Below, in pieces: positions 8,096-14,864 of a stretch of DNA of 39,685 bases. Numbering within the stretch: position 1 is the first letter of the stretch; each line of letters opens with the position of its first letter. Under the pieces are notes generated by a model. It saw only the letters and a program-made list of their open reading frames with translations, was not told where the DNA came from and made no database searches. A program made the translations under genes and the position numbers. This DNA comes from Streptomyces coryli (lineage in GTDB: Bacteria > Actinomycetota > Actinomycetes > Streptomycetales > Streptomycetaceae): assembly GCF_011044975.1 (NCBI RefSeq), contig NZ_JAAKZV010000049.1, positions 1 through 39,685 on the forward strand, read 5' to 3'.

Positions 8096-8877
8096 CGCTC
8101 TTGGAACAGGTCCATCGCGCGGCGCAGGGCCTCCGCCTGGGCGGGGGCGAAGTCCGCGAAGATGGCCTCCGCGAACCCCCCGCCGTCCTCGTCCGCCGCG
8201 GCGCCGTCGGGCGGCGGCTGGAACATCTCCGCGGGCATGCTGTCCGCGACCATCCGCGCCACTTCCGGGATGCGCGGGTCGTCGGCGGCGGCGTCGGCGA
8301 GCTCGTCGAGCCGGGCGTAGATCTCGTACGCCCGCTCCATGGCCTGCTCATCGGCGCTGAGGGTCTGGACGAGGCCGAGCATCCACGACCGCTGCCCCTC
8401 GTCCGCGGTCGTGTCCAGCAGCGCCAGCAGCTCGCGCTCCTTCGCCGCCATCGCGGGCTCGGGGCCTTCGCGGCGCGCGGTGGTACGGGCCATGTCGTCG
8501 AAGACCGCGGCGAGTTGGGGGGAGACCGGGCCCTCGGGCGGCAGGCCGCCGGCGTCCGCGCGCCGCAGCAGCTCGGCGAGCCGGGCGCGGCGCTGCCGGA
8601 TGGCCTCCTCCTGGCGGGCCAGGTCGGCGTCGAGCTCGGCGAGGATCTCGCGCAGGTCCTTGCCGGCGTCGTCAGCGAGCGCGTCACGCACCTCGTCGAG
8701 GCTGAGCCCGAGCTCGGTCAGGCGCCGGACGCGGGCCAGCTCGACGGCGTCGCGCATGCCGTACTCGCGATAGCCGTTGGGCTGCCGGGCGGGCTCGGGC
8801 AGCAGGCCGATGCGGTGGTAATGCCGCACCGTACGGGGGGTGACGCCGGCGATCGCGGCGAGCTCTCCGATTCGCAT
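8083..8877 (-). CDS. MerR-family transcriptional regulator
   Basis: A 264-aa regulator. Residues 1-70 are a typical MerR winged helix-turn-helix (MRIGELAAIAGVTPRTVRHYHRIGLL, then PNGYREYG), followed by a long helix with EEAIRQRRARLAELLRR for dimerisation. The C-terminal 150 residues are helical and acidic, without an obvious metal-binding cysteine cluster, so an organic ligand or multidrug-type effector is more likely than a metal. The ATG at 8877 lies 6 nt from a -10 box, indicating a leaderless transcript. The promoter has the 19-bp spacer with centred dyad that MerR proteins twist, strongly suggesting autoregulation together with the overlapping membrane-protein gene. Confidence 0.92.
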   Translation of the reverse strand: MRIGELAAIAGVTPRTVRHYHRIGLLPEPARQPNGYREYGMRDAVELARVRRLTELGLSLDEVRDALADDAGKDLREILAELDADLARQEEAIRQRRARLAELLRRADAGGLPPEGPVSPQLAAVFDDMARTTARREGPEPAMAAKERELLALLDTTADEGQRSWMLGLVQTLSADEQAMERAYEIYARLDELADAAADDPRIPEVARMVADSMPAEMFQPPPDGAAADEDGGGFAEAIFADFAPAQAEALRRAMDLFQERWNR

Positions 8878-8883
8878 GCCCCC

Positions 8884-8914
8884 AGTAGAAACGTTGTCGT
8901 TGCGACAAGGTCAA
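8884..8914 (-). promoter_or_regulatory. MerR-type promoter: 19-bp spacer with centred dyad
   Basis: Read on the minus strand, TTGACC (8914-8909) and TCTACT (8889-8884) are separated by exactly 19 bp. The spacer contains the perfect dyad TTGTCG-CAA-CGACAA (8908-8894). The -10 box ends 6 nt before the merR ATG. This is the classic elongated-spacer layout of MerR-activated promoters. Confidence 0.8.
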
Positions 8915-8923
8915 GCGGCGCGC

Positions 8924-8972
8924 TTGACGGCTAACGCTGTTAGCCGTACGGTTCTGGTTAACGGTGTTAGCC
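8924..8972 (+). promoter_or_regulatory. TetR-type promoter with two operators
   Basis: TTGACG (8924-8929) and TACGGT (8947-8952) are 17 bp apart. The perfect 7-3-7 dyad GGCTAACGCTGTTAGCC (8929-8945) fills the spacer. A second, near-identical copy GGTTAACGGTGTTAGCC (8956-8972) follows at a centre distance of 27 bp, over the expected transcription start. Both are natural operators for the TetR protein encoded second in this operon; occupancy would block RNA polymerase. Confidence 0.78.
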
Positions 8973-8993
8973 AGGAACTCCCGAGGAGGACCC

Positions 8994-9440
8994 ATGAGCG
9001 CCACGACCACGACCGCGATCCGGCCGCAGCCCCGAAGCCGGACCCGGGCCCGGACCGTCACCCGCCGCTTCGTCCGTACCGCCTGGGCCGCGAGCGCCCT
9101 CTTCTGGGGCGCCCTGGCGGTGATGGAGGGCATGAACCACGGCGCGCTCGCCTACCTCTTCGCCGCCGTCTTCTTCATCGCGCCCGACCTGACGTTCCTC
9201 GTCGCCGTCCGGGACGCCCGCACCGCCCGTCCCGGCCAACTGCCGCCCCGCGCGGTGCCGTTCTACAACGCCGCCCACCGGGCGCTCGTCCCCGTCGCGC
9301 TGCTGGTGATCTACACGTACGCGCCGATCACGTGGGCGCCGATCCTCGCGGCGCTGTCCGGCTGGATCGCGCACATCTCGATGGACCGCGCCTTCGGCTA
9401 CGGTCTGCGGACAAAGGAAGGATTCCAGCGTGCCCACTGA
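8994..9440 (+). CDS. DUF4260-like small membrane protein
   Basis: A 148-aa protein with an Arg-rich N-terminus (about 25 residues) and four hydrophobic segments. The C-terminal signature WIAHISMDRAFGYGLRT strongly resembles the HIGxDRxxGYGLKY motif of DUF4260 membrane proteins; the family has no established biochemical role. The ATG at 8994 is preceded by GAGGAGG at an ideal distance. It is the first gene of an operon with tetR, whose GTG start lies 11 bp inside its 3' end. Expression is presumably repressed by that TetR through the two upstream dyads. Assignment to DUF4260 is from motif memory only. Confidence 0.85.
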   Translation: MSATTTTAIRPQPRSRTRARTVTRRFVRTAWAASALFWGALAVMEGMNHGALAYLFAAVFFIAPDLTFLVAVRDARTARPGQLPPRAVPFYNAAHRALVPVALLVIYTYAPITWAPILAALSGWIAHISMDRAFGYGLRTKEGFQRAH

Positions 9441-9969
9441 ACCGGTTGCCGGCCTGCAGCTCAGCCCCCGCGCCCGGCAGATCGTCGGCGCCGCCCGCGA
9501 ACTCCTGGAGAAGGAGGGCGAGGACGCGCTGACGATGCGCCGGATCGCGGACCGCATCGGGGTCAAGGCCCCGTCCCTGTACAAGCACTTCCCGGACAAG
9601 ACGGCCGTGGAGGTGGAGCTGATGGCGATCCTGCTGGAGGAGATGGCCGCGGCGCTGGAGGCGGCGGAGGCCGCGGCGCCGGGGTCGCTGGAGGCGCTCT
9701 TCGAGGCGTATCGCGGCTACGCGGTGGCGCATCCGGGACTGTACCGCCTCGGCACCCAGAAGCCGCTGCCCCGCGAGTCGCTCCCCGCGGGCCTGGAGGA
9801 GCGGGCCGCCGCGCCGCTCTTCCGCGAGCTCGGCCTGGACGAGCACACCGGGCGGGCGGCGTGGGCGTTCGCGCACGGGATGGTGGTGCTGGAGCTGGCC
9901 GGCCGCTTTCCCGACGGCGCCGACCTGGACGAGGCGTGGCGGGTAGGGGCGGCGGCGTTCACGCGCTGA
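9430..9969 (+). CDS. TetR/AcrR-family repressor
   Basis: A 179-aa protein. Residues about 13-60 are the TetR DNA-binding domain (RQIVGAARELLEKEGEDALTMRRIADRIGVKAPSLYKHF), followed by a helical ligand-binding domain resembling the TetR_C_33/WHG-like C-terminal domains (HPGLYRLGTQKPLP). The GTG start at 9430 overlaps the upstream gene by 11 bp and has AAGGAAGGA upstream. Tandem dyads at 8929-8945 and 8956-8972 in the operon promoter are its likely targets, giving autorepression. The inducing ligand is unknown. Confidence 0.9.
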   Translation: MPTEPVAGLQLSPRARQIVGAARELLEKEGEDALTMRRIADRIGVKAPSLYKHFPDKTAVEVELMAILLEEMAAALEAAEAAAPGSLEALFEAYRGYAVAHPGLYRLGTQKPLPRESLPAGLEERAAAPLFRELGLDEHTGRAAWAFAHGMVVLELAGRFPDGADLDEAWRVGAAAFTR

Positions 9970-9992
9970 CGGTCTTTACGCCCGTACGAGGT

Positions 9993-10466
9993 CTACGCGC
10001 TGACGATCGGCTGGACCCGGACGGGAAAGCGTACGGAGTTCGTGACGAAGCACTTCTCGCGCGCGGCGTCGTGCAGCTTTGTCGCCATGTCCACCATGGC
10101 CGGGTCCGCCACCCGCACCCGCGGCCGCAGCGCCACCTCGCTGAAGTGGTCGGGCTCGCCGCCGCGTTCGGAGAGCAGCCCGCGGGCGTGATCCTCGTAC
10201 GACGTGACGACGACGCCCTCGGCGGCGCACAGATGCAGATACCAGAGCAGATGGCACTGGGCGACGGCCGCCGTCAGCAGCTGCTCCGGATTCCAGCGGG
10301 CGGCGTCCCCGCGGAAGGCGCCGGTGTCGGCGCTGCCGGCGATGGGGGTGTGCGGACCTGGCGCGGTCACGGTGTGGTCGCGGGCGTAGCCCTCGTGCCC
10401 GCTGGTCCCGCTGCCGCGGTCGCCGGTCCAGGTGACGGTGATGTCGTACGGAAATTCCGTGGTCAC
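9993..10466 (-). CDS. OsmC-family peroxiredoxin-like protein
   Basis: A 157-aa OsmC/Ohr superfamily protein. The family reduces organic hydroperoxides with two conserved cysteines; here they appear in AAVAQCHLLW and AREKCFVTNS. The N-terminal beta region (DITVTWTGDRGSG) and the NPEQLLTAAVAQC helix are typical. The GTG at 10466 is preferred over an ATG 7 codons upstream because a TACGCT -10 box (10479-10474) lies 7 nt before it, implying a leaderless message. It diverges from the AraC gene with only 29 bp between starts, so the two may share regulation. Confidence 0.88.
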   Translation of the reverse strand: MTTEFPYDITVTWTGDRGSGTSGHEGYARDHTVTAPGPHTPIAGSADTGAFRGDAARWNPEQLLTAAVAQCHLLWYLHLCAAEGVVVTSYEDHARGLLSERGGEPDHFSEVALRPRVRVADPAMVDMATKLHDAAREKCFVTNSVRFPVRVQPIVSA

Positions 10467-10495
10467 GCCGCCGAGCGTAAAGCACAATGCGGCCC
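10467..10495. promoter_or_regulatory. Compact divergent leaderless promoter (osmC-like / araC-like)
   Basis: Minus strand: TACGCT (10479-10474) followed after 7 nt by the GTG of the OsmC gene. Plus strand: CACAAT (10483-10488) followed after 7 nt by the ATG at 10496. Both -10 boxes fit in 29 bp, leaving no room for leaders, so the upstream promoter elements must lie inside the opposing coding sequences. Confidence 0.5.
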
Positions 10496-11341
10496 ATGAC
10501 AGCCGCCGCCTGCAGCGATCGCCGGGAGCACGCCGCGTATTCGCGGGCCGCGCTCGGCACCGGCGGCGAGGCGCTCGGCCTCCTCACCGCGTGCTTCACC
10601 GAGCACCGGTTCGCGCCGCACAGCCACGACGAGTTCAGCATCGGGATGTGGACCGGCGGGCTCGAGGTCATCGACTATCGCGGCGGGCAGATGTACGCCG
10701 GGCCCGGCACCGTCGTCGTGCTGGCCCCGGGGGAGATGCACACCGGCCGCCCGGCGGGCGACGACGGGTACGCGTACCGCGCCTTCTACCCGCGTCCTGA
10801 GCTGTTCACGGACGGCACCCGCGGCGCCCCGCACTTCACCGAGGGCGTCTTCCACGACCCCGAGCTCGCCGACCGGCTGACCGCCGCGCACCGCGAGATC
10901 AGCCGGTCCGCGGATCCGCTGGAGGCAGAGTCGCGAGTGCCGTGGCTGCTCACGGCGCTGGCGCGGCGGCACGGCCGGGCGGGGACCGTACGGGACGCGC
11001 TGCCGGGGGCGGGGGAGCTGGCGCGGGCGGTCCGCGACCGGCTCGCCGACTCGGTGCTCGCCCCGCCGTCGCTCGCCGACATCGGCTGCGAGCTCGGCCT
11101 GTCCCGCTACCAGGTGCTGCGCGTCTTCCGCGACGCGATGGGCCTGCCGCCGTACGCCTGGCTGGCGCAGCACCGGGTCGCGCGGGCGCGCGGGCTGCTG
11201 GAGGCGGGGCGGACGCCGGCGGAGGCGGCGGCGCTGGTGGGGTTCGCGGATCAGGCGCATCTGACGCGGTGGTTCCGGCGGGTCATGGGGGTCACGCCCG
11301 GGGCGTATCGCAACAGCGTTCAAGACGGGGTGCCCTGCTGA
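10496..11341 (+). CDS. AraC-family transcriptional regulator
   Basis: A 281-aa protein. The N-terminal cupin-like sensor domain (HSHDEFSIGMWTGGLEVIDYRGG, then APGEMHTGRPAG) is followed by a C-terminal AraC double helix-turn-helix (LADIGCELGLSRYQVLRVFRDAMGLPPYAWLAQHRVARAR and VGFADQAHLTRWFRRVMGVTPGAYR). The ATG at 10496 is favoured over the ATG three codons upstream because of the -10 box spacing. The immediately downstream EamA-type exporter, 16 bp away, is co-transcribed and is the most likely target, an arrangement common for AraC-controlled LysE/EamA exporters. Confidence 0.92.
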   Translation: MTAAACSDRREHAAYSRAALGTGGEALGLLTACFTEHRFAPHSHDEFSIGMWTGGLEVIDYRGGQMYAGPGTVVVLAPGEMHTGRPAGDDGYAYRAFYPRPELFTDGTRGAPHFTEGVFHDPELADRLTAAHREISRSADPLEAESRVPWLLTALARRHGRAGTVRDALPGAGELARAVRDRLADSVLAPPSLADIGCELGLSRYQVLRVFRDAMGLPPYAWLAQHRVARARGLLEAGRTPAEAAALVGFADQAHLTRWFRRVMGVTPGAYRNSVQDGVPC

Positions 11342-11357
11342 GGGTGAGGGTGCGGGC

Positions 11358-12302
11358 ATGAGCGCACGCGGTTGGATTCTCTTCGTCGGTCTCGCGGTGG
11401 TGTGGGGCGTCCCGTACCTGATGATCAAGGTGGCGGTGGGCGAGGTCTCGCCGTCGCTGGTCGTCTTCAGCCGGTGCGCGATCGGGGCGGCGCTGCTGCT
11501 GCCGTTCGCGCTGCGGCAGGGCGGCATGGGGCGCGTGGTCCGGCGGCACTGGCTGCCGCTGCTGGGCTTCGCGGCCTTCGAGGTGCTGGGCCCGTGGTAC
11601 CTGCTCAGCGACGCCGAACGCCACCTCTCCAGCGGCACGACGGGCCTGATCGTCGCGGCGGTCCCGGTGCTGAGCGTCTTCGTCGCGCGGCTGCTGGGCA
11701 GCTCGGAGCGGCTGGGCGGGGTGCGCTGGCTCGGCCTGGCGGTCGGCTTCAGCGGGGTGGCGGTGCTGTCAGTGCCGACGATGTCCGGCGGCGGGGTGTG
11801 GCCGGTCACGGAGGCCCTGCTCACGGCGGTCGGCTACTCGATCGCCCCGCTGATCGCGGCCCGCTACCTGTCCGAGGTGCCGACGCTGCAGGTCATCGCG
11901 CCGTGCTTGCTGCTGGCGACGTTCTTGTACGCGCCGGCGGCGGCGCTGACGTGGCCGTCGTCGGTGCCGTCGGCGGAGGCTCTGATGTCGCTGGTGGGCC
12001 TGGGCGCGATCTGCACGGCACTCGGCTTCGTGATCTTCCTCCAGCTGCTACGGGAGGTGCCGCCGTCGCGGGCGATGGTCTTCGTGTATCTGACCCCGGT
12101 GGTGGCGGTGACGGCGGGCGTGGCGTTCCTGGACGAGGAGATCACGTGGTGGGTGCTGGTCTCCTTCGTGCTGACACTGGCGGGGTCGGTGCTGGCTACG
12201 GCGCGGTCGAAGGCGGCGGCTACGTCGGCAGGGCTGGACGAAGGTCCTGCGCTCAATCGCCGGCCGACTCGGCCCGACGCCGCAGCTCAATCAGCGGAAT
12301 GA
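11358..12302 (+). CDS. EamA/DMT-superfamily transporter
   Basis: A 314-aa polytopic inner-membrane protein with ten predicted hydrophobic helices arranged as two EamA repeats (starting at WILFVGLAVVWGVPYLMIKVAV and at about residue 150, VTEALLTAVGYSIAPLI), typical of drug/metabolite exporters. The second repeat ends with the conserved VFVYLTPVVAVTAGVAFLDEEI segment. It follows the AraC regulator after 16 bp and is presumably controlled by it. Substrate unknown. The last 50 bp overlap the convergent deazaflavin reductase gene. Confidence 0.9.
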   Translation: MSARGWILFVGLAVVWGVPYLMIKVAVGEVSPSLVVFSRCAIGAALLLPFALRQGGMGRVVRRHWLPLLGFAAFEVLGPWYLLSDAERHLSSGTTGLIVAAVPVLSVFVARLLGSSERLGGVRWLGLAVGFSGVAVLSVPTMSGGGVWPVTEALLTAVGYSIAPLIAARYLSEVPTLQVIAPCLLLATFLYAPAAALTWPSSVPSAEALMSLVGLGAICTALGFVIFLQLLREVPPSRAMVFVYLTPVVAVTAGVAFLDEEITWWVLVSFVLTLAGSVLATARSKAAATSAGLDEGPALNRRPTRPDAAAQSAE

Positions 12303-12717
12303 GCCGGCCGGCCCGCTCCTGGTGCTCGGTGAAGAAGGGGGCCTGCTGGATCAGTTCGCCCCAGAGCCGCTCGCGCTCGTCGGCGGAGGCGACTGCGGCG
12401 ACGGCGTCGTAACGCTCGGGGCCGAGCTCCACGACGACCTCGTCAGGGTGGGCGACGAGGTTGTGGAACCAGTCCGGGGCCCGCGGCGCGCCCATGGCCG
12501 AGGCGACGATGAAGACGCGGCCGCCATCCAGCCGCCAGAAGCCCAGGGGGGTGGTCCGCCGCTTTCCGCTGCGGGCGCCGGTGTGGGTGACGAGCACCAT
12601 GCGGTCGGCGTGCATCATCTCGCCGATCTTCCCGCTGCCGCCCTGAGCCCGGAACTGCTCGGCGACCTGCTGGTTGAGGGCGTTTCGCTGCTCGGTGGTC
12701 ATCGAGAGGGGATCCAT
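12253..12717 (-). CDS. Nitroreductase/quinone-reductase family deazaflavin (F420)-dependent protein
   Basis: A 154-aa protein of the Ddn-like split-barrel family (PF04075) that uses cofactor F420H2 to reduce quinones or nitro compounds. Motifs are MVLVTHTGARSGKRRTTPLGF and APDWFHNLVAHPDEVVVELG. F420 use is inferred from the family. The ATG at 12717 is preferred (CAGATT -10 box 7 nt upstream, leaderless) over an ATG three codons earlier. The 3' end overlaps the EamA gene by 50 bp antisense. A second, divergent member of the same family occurs at 16035. Confidence 0.88.
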   Translation of the reverse strand: MDPLSMTTEQRNALNQQVAEQFRAQGGSGKIGEMMHADRMVLVTHTGARSGKRRTTPLGFWRLDGGRVFIVASAMGAPRAPDWFHNLVAHPDEVVVELGPERYDAVAAVASADERERLWGELIQQAPFFTEHQERAGRLIPLIELRRRAESAGD

Positions 12718-12756
12718 GCGCCCCAATCTGCCAGATCACCGGGCCCCGGGCCGGGG

Positions 12757-12820
12757 GATCACGCAGGCTAACCCGCGCGATCACGCAGGCTGAACCGGGC
12801 GATCACGGCAGGCTAAGATG
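12757..12820 (+). repeat. Three 22-bp tandem repeats carrying the rnpB promoter
   Basis: Copies begin GATCACGCAGGCT at 12757, GATCACGCAGGCT at 12779 and GATCACGGCAGGCT at 12801, a strict 22-bp period. The third copy has become TAAGAT (12814-12819), a good -10 box 8 nt before the 5' end of RNase P RNA. TGAACC (12791-12796) in the second copy sits 17 bp upstream in the -35 position. The promoter therefore appears to have been built from, or duplicated within, the repeat. Confidence 0.65.
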
Positions 12821-12826
12821 TCCGTA

Positions 12827-13250
12827 CGGCGGACGAGCCGGCCGGGCGGCCGCGTCGGTCCCTCTCACGAGGGGCCGCCGAGGAACGTCCGGGCTCCACA
12901 GGGCAGGGTGGTGGGTAACGCCCACCCGGGGTGACCCGCGGGACAGTGCCACAGAAAACAAACCGCCGGCGGCCCTCACGGGTCTGCCGGTAAGGGTGAA
13001 ACGGCGGTGTAAGAGACCACCAGCGCCCGAGGCGACTCGGGCGGCTAGGTAAACCCCACCCGGAGCAAGGTCAAGAGGGGCCCTCGGAAACGAGGACCCT
13101 GCGCGAGCACTCGAGGGCAGCCCGCCCGAGCTCGCGGGTAGACCGCTAGAGGCCGACGGCAACGCCGGCCGTAGATGGATGGCCGCCTCCCCCGGCGCCG
13201 CAAGGCCCCGGGGAGACAGAACCCGGCGTACAGGCCGACTCGTCCGCCGC
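12827..13250 (+). ncRNA. rnpB: RNase P RNA, bacterial type A
   Basis: The catalytic RNA that removes tRNA 5' leaders. The ends pair: CGGCGGACGAG at 12827-12837 is the perfect complement of CTCGTCCGCCG at 13239-13249 (helix P1). Conserved core segments are visible in order: GAGGAACGTCCGGGCTCC, ACAGTGCCACAGAAAA, GTAAGGGTGAAACGG with GTGTAAGAGACCACC, and TAGATGGATGG near the 3' end. The molecule appears complete, with a length of about 424 nt. Its last 34 nt are duplicated exactly at 14865-14898, marking the boundary of an island. Boundaries are accurate to a few bases. Confidence 0.95.
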
Positions 13251-13252
13251 CT
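13219..13252 (+). repeat. Putative attL: 34-bp direct repeat at the rnpB 3' end
   Basis: These 34 bases (GAACCCGGCGTACAGG...) lie over the 3' end of rnpB and are repeated without mismatch at 14865-14898. Similarity continues 11 bp further left (13208 versus 14854) with three purine transitions, making 42 of 45 identical. This is the signature left when a site-specific element integrates into an RNA gene while restoring its end. Confidence 0.75.
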
Positions 13253-13754
13253 AGGTCTTTGACGGTGCCAATGCTCTCCCTGCCGTCGAGGTGCCGGGCA
13301 TTGCGCAGGCAGGCGCACAGCGACGCCCGCCGTCACCAACGGGACGCCGAGCCCTACGCGCACATAGTGAGGCACATGTGCACGTCGTGTGCCCGCATTC
13401 GTTCACATGCTGTCCGCGAGATCATCTCATCGAGCATTTTTGGGTGATGTAAAGAAATCGTCCACTGTTACTCCACGTGAGGCCGGAATATCTGGCTCCG
13501 CTTCTTCAGGAATTATTAGTGCACGTCGAAGCCCGAACTCCCCTTCCCTGGTCAACGAGATTTCCGTTACGGTGATCTCGACCAAGGCACAGCCGAGGGT
13601 CCATCGTTGGGGGAACAACGGGGGATTGGCTGCGTGCGGAGCGATTGACCACGCCTGCGCACAGCCGAATCAACGTGTATTGGCGTGTCCAAAGGAATGC
13701 GTGGACACGTCGCCACTTCCCATGTCTTCCCGTGCGCGGATCCTTTGCTGCGCC
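13253..13754. other. About 500 bp without a convincing gene, AT-richer
   Basis: This left part of the island has reduced GC and A/T runs (for example GAGCATTTTTGGGTGATGTAAAG near 13433). Short open frames exist on both strands: 13389-13832 on + and a 63-codon frame at 13427-13618 on - starting with TTG. None has a ribosome site or the high third-position GC of real genes here. The minus-strand frame is the least implausible as a relic. Confidence 0.5.
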
Positions 13755-13789
13755 CAAAAAACCCCGTGGTGTCCTACCACCACGGGGTT
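13755..13789 (-). terminator. Strong intrinsic terminator for leftward transcription
   Basis: AACCCCGTGGTG (13760-13771) and CACCACGGGGTT (13778-13789) form a perfect 12-bp stem with a 6-nt loop. On the minus strand the stem is followed by a run of T residues (13761-13755 region), a canonical rho-independent terminator. On the plus strand there is no T tract. No minus-strand gene lies upstream of it within the island. Confidence 0.75.
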
Positions 13790-13818
13790 GACACTCACTC
13801 CCTTGGGAAGGGGCAGAT

Positions 13819-14577
13819 GTGAGCATTCGTAGTATGGCGCGGTCAGCCGGCGCAGGCAAGACCGCCCTGGTCGCCGCCGCGCTCATCGGCAGCATGATGG
13901 GCACCGTGACGTCCGCCGGCGCTGCCGACGCACCGAAGGCCGACGTGGCAAAGCCGACCGCCGCCGAATATGTGGCCTGGCTCGACAGTCAGAACACGGC
14001 CGAAGCCGACCAGACCGCGACCCAATTCAAGGAGCTGTCGGCTGAGAACCAGCAGAAGTTCCTCAACTACATCTCCGACCCGGAGATAGCCAAGGCACTG
14101 GCAGGCCAAAAGGGCGACCCCAACGCCGATCCGGACTTCGAAAGCAAGCGCACCGCCACCGGCGAAAGAACCAGCACGACGCTCGCCGGCGGCGATGTCG
14201 TCGTTTCGTCGGAATCCGGCGTTACGCCGCCGGCCAGCAGGGGCTCCGCCGGAGACTGGTCCTGCTATTACTGGGTCAACAACACGGTCCTCGGTATCGA
14301 GATCACCAAGCACACGCTCACGCAGACATACCACTCAACCTCGACCGAAGTTGACAAGGTGTACAGCGCGCGTGCCAGCCATAAGAACCTCAACCCCGGC
14401 GTGCAGGTCGACAACCAGCCCGAGGATCAGTGGATCTCGGCTGCGGGGAACGCCCTGGCCTACGTGACGTGGAACGTCGACTTCGTCTACAGCGGCAGCC
14501 AGATCCACATGGACAAGCTGCAGCACGTCCGTTGCGACGAGACGGGCTTCCGCGAGGGCTATATCAAGGACGCCTGA
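13819..14577 (+). CDS. Unidentified secreted protein on the rnpB island
   Basis: A 252-aa protein with a Sec signal peptide (basic MSIRSMARSAGAGK, hydrophobic core TALVAAALIGSMMG, likely cleavage after SAGA/ADA near residue 37). The mature protein begins with a helical, Gln/Ala/Glu-rich region (residues about 47-95, YVAWLDSQNTAEAD and LSAENQQKFLNYI). A linker follows, then a C-terminal domain rich in Trp/Tyr/Thr with beta character and two cysteines (WSCYYWVNN and QHVRCDETG) likely to form a disulfide. The GTG at 13819 has GGGAAGGGG upstream. I do not recognise a family. It is followed after 41 bp by a 52-aa membrane peptide in the same direction. Codon third positions are less GC-rich than neighbouring chromosomal genes, consistent with acquisition. 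Confidence 0.85.
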   Translation: MSIRSMARSAGAGKTALVAAALIGSMMGTVTSAGAADAPKADVAKPTAAEYVAWLDSQNTAEADQTATQFKELSAENQQKFLNYISDPEIAKALAGQKGDPNADPDFESKRTATGERTSTTLAGGDVVVSSESGVTPPASRGSAGDWSCYYWVNNTVLGIEITKHTLTQTYHSTSTEVDKVYSARASHKNLNPGVQVDNQPEDQWISAAGNALAYVTWNVDFVYSGSQIHMDKLQHVRCDETGFREGYIKDA

Positions 14578-14618
14578 GCAGACGAGCGCACGAGAGATCC
14601 GCGTAGAAAGGCAATCGG

Positions 14619-14777
14619 ATGGAAAGACGCATGAGCGCACGACGCCCGAGTCCACGCCCGAGGATCCCACGATCGCTGATCTGGTTCTTCGTCGTGTTGA
14701 TCGGTCTCATCGTGGTGGCCGGCGTCGCCGGGATGATCTACTACGCCGGTCTCGAAGACGTGACGACAACCAAGTAA
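14619..14777 (+). CDS. 52-aa single-pass membrane peptide
   Basis: ATG at 14619 to TAA at 14777. The sequence is a very basic N-terminus (MERRMSARRPSPRPRIPRS, eight Arg) followed by one strongly hydrophobic helix (LIWFFVVLIGLIVVAGVAGM) and a short tail ending DVTTTK. The ribosome site GAAAGG lies about 8 nt upstream. By the positive-inside rule the Arg-rich end stays in the cytoplasm. It is co-transcribed with the secreted protein and ends just before a hairpin. Possible roles include an immunity or anchoring partner, or a small toxin/holin-like peptide; nothing in the sequence decides. Confidence 0.7.
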   Translation: MERRMSARRPSPRPRIPRSLIWFFVVLIGLIVVAGVAGMIYYAGLEDVTTTK

Positions 14778-14783
14778 GCCAAT

Positions 14784-14830
14784 GGCCCTTGCCGGTTGAC
14801 GAGGCCCGCACCCCGCAATCGGCAAGGGCC
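14784..14830 (+). terminator. 11-bp hairpin after the island operon
   Basis: GGCCCTTGCCG (14784-14794) and CGGCAAGGGCC (14820-14830) are perfect complements around a 25-nt loop, starting 7 nt after the membrane-peptide stop codon. There is no T tract, so it is a T-less actinobacterial-type terminator candidate. It marks the end of the island's two-gene unit. Confidence 0.55.
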
Positions 14831-14864
14831 GCGGCACGAGCCAGGCGGGGATACCGGGAAGGCG

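Noticed and set aside
12757-12820. Tandem 22-bp repeats as a CRISPR array
   Set aside because: The repeats are contiguous with no unique spacers and there are no cas genes; they sit in the rnpB promoter.
12803-13375. 190-codon minus-strand frame
   Set aside because: It is antisense to the structured RNase P RNA and has no coding character.
13427-13618. 63-codon minus-strand frame inside the island (ITVTEISLTREGEFGLRRAL)
   Set aside because: TTG start without a ribosome site, mixed codon bias and no recognisable domain; plausible relic but not supported enough to call.
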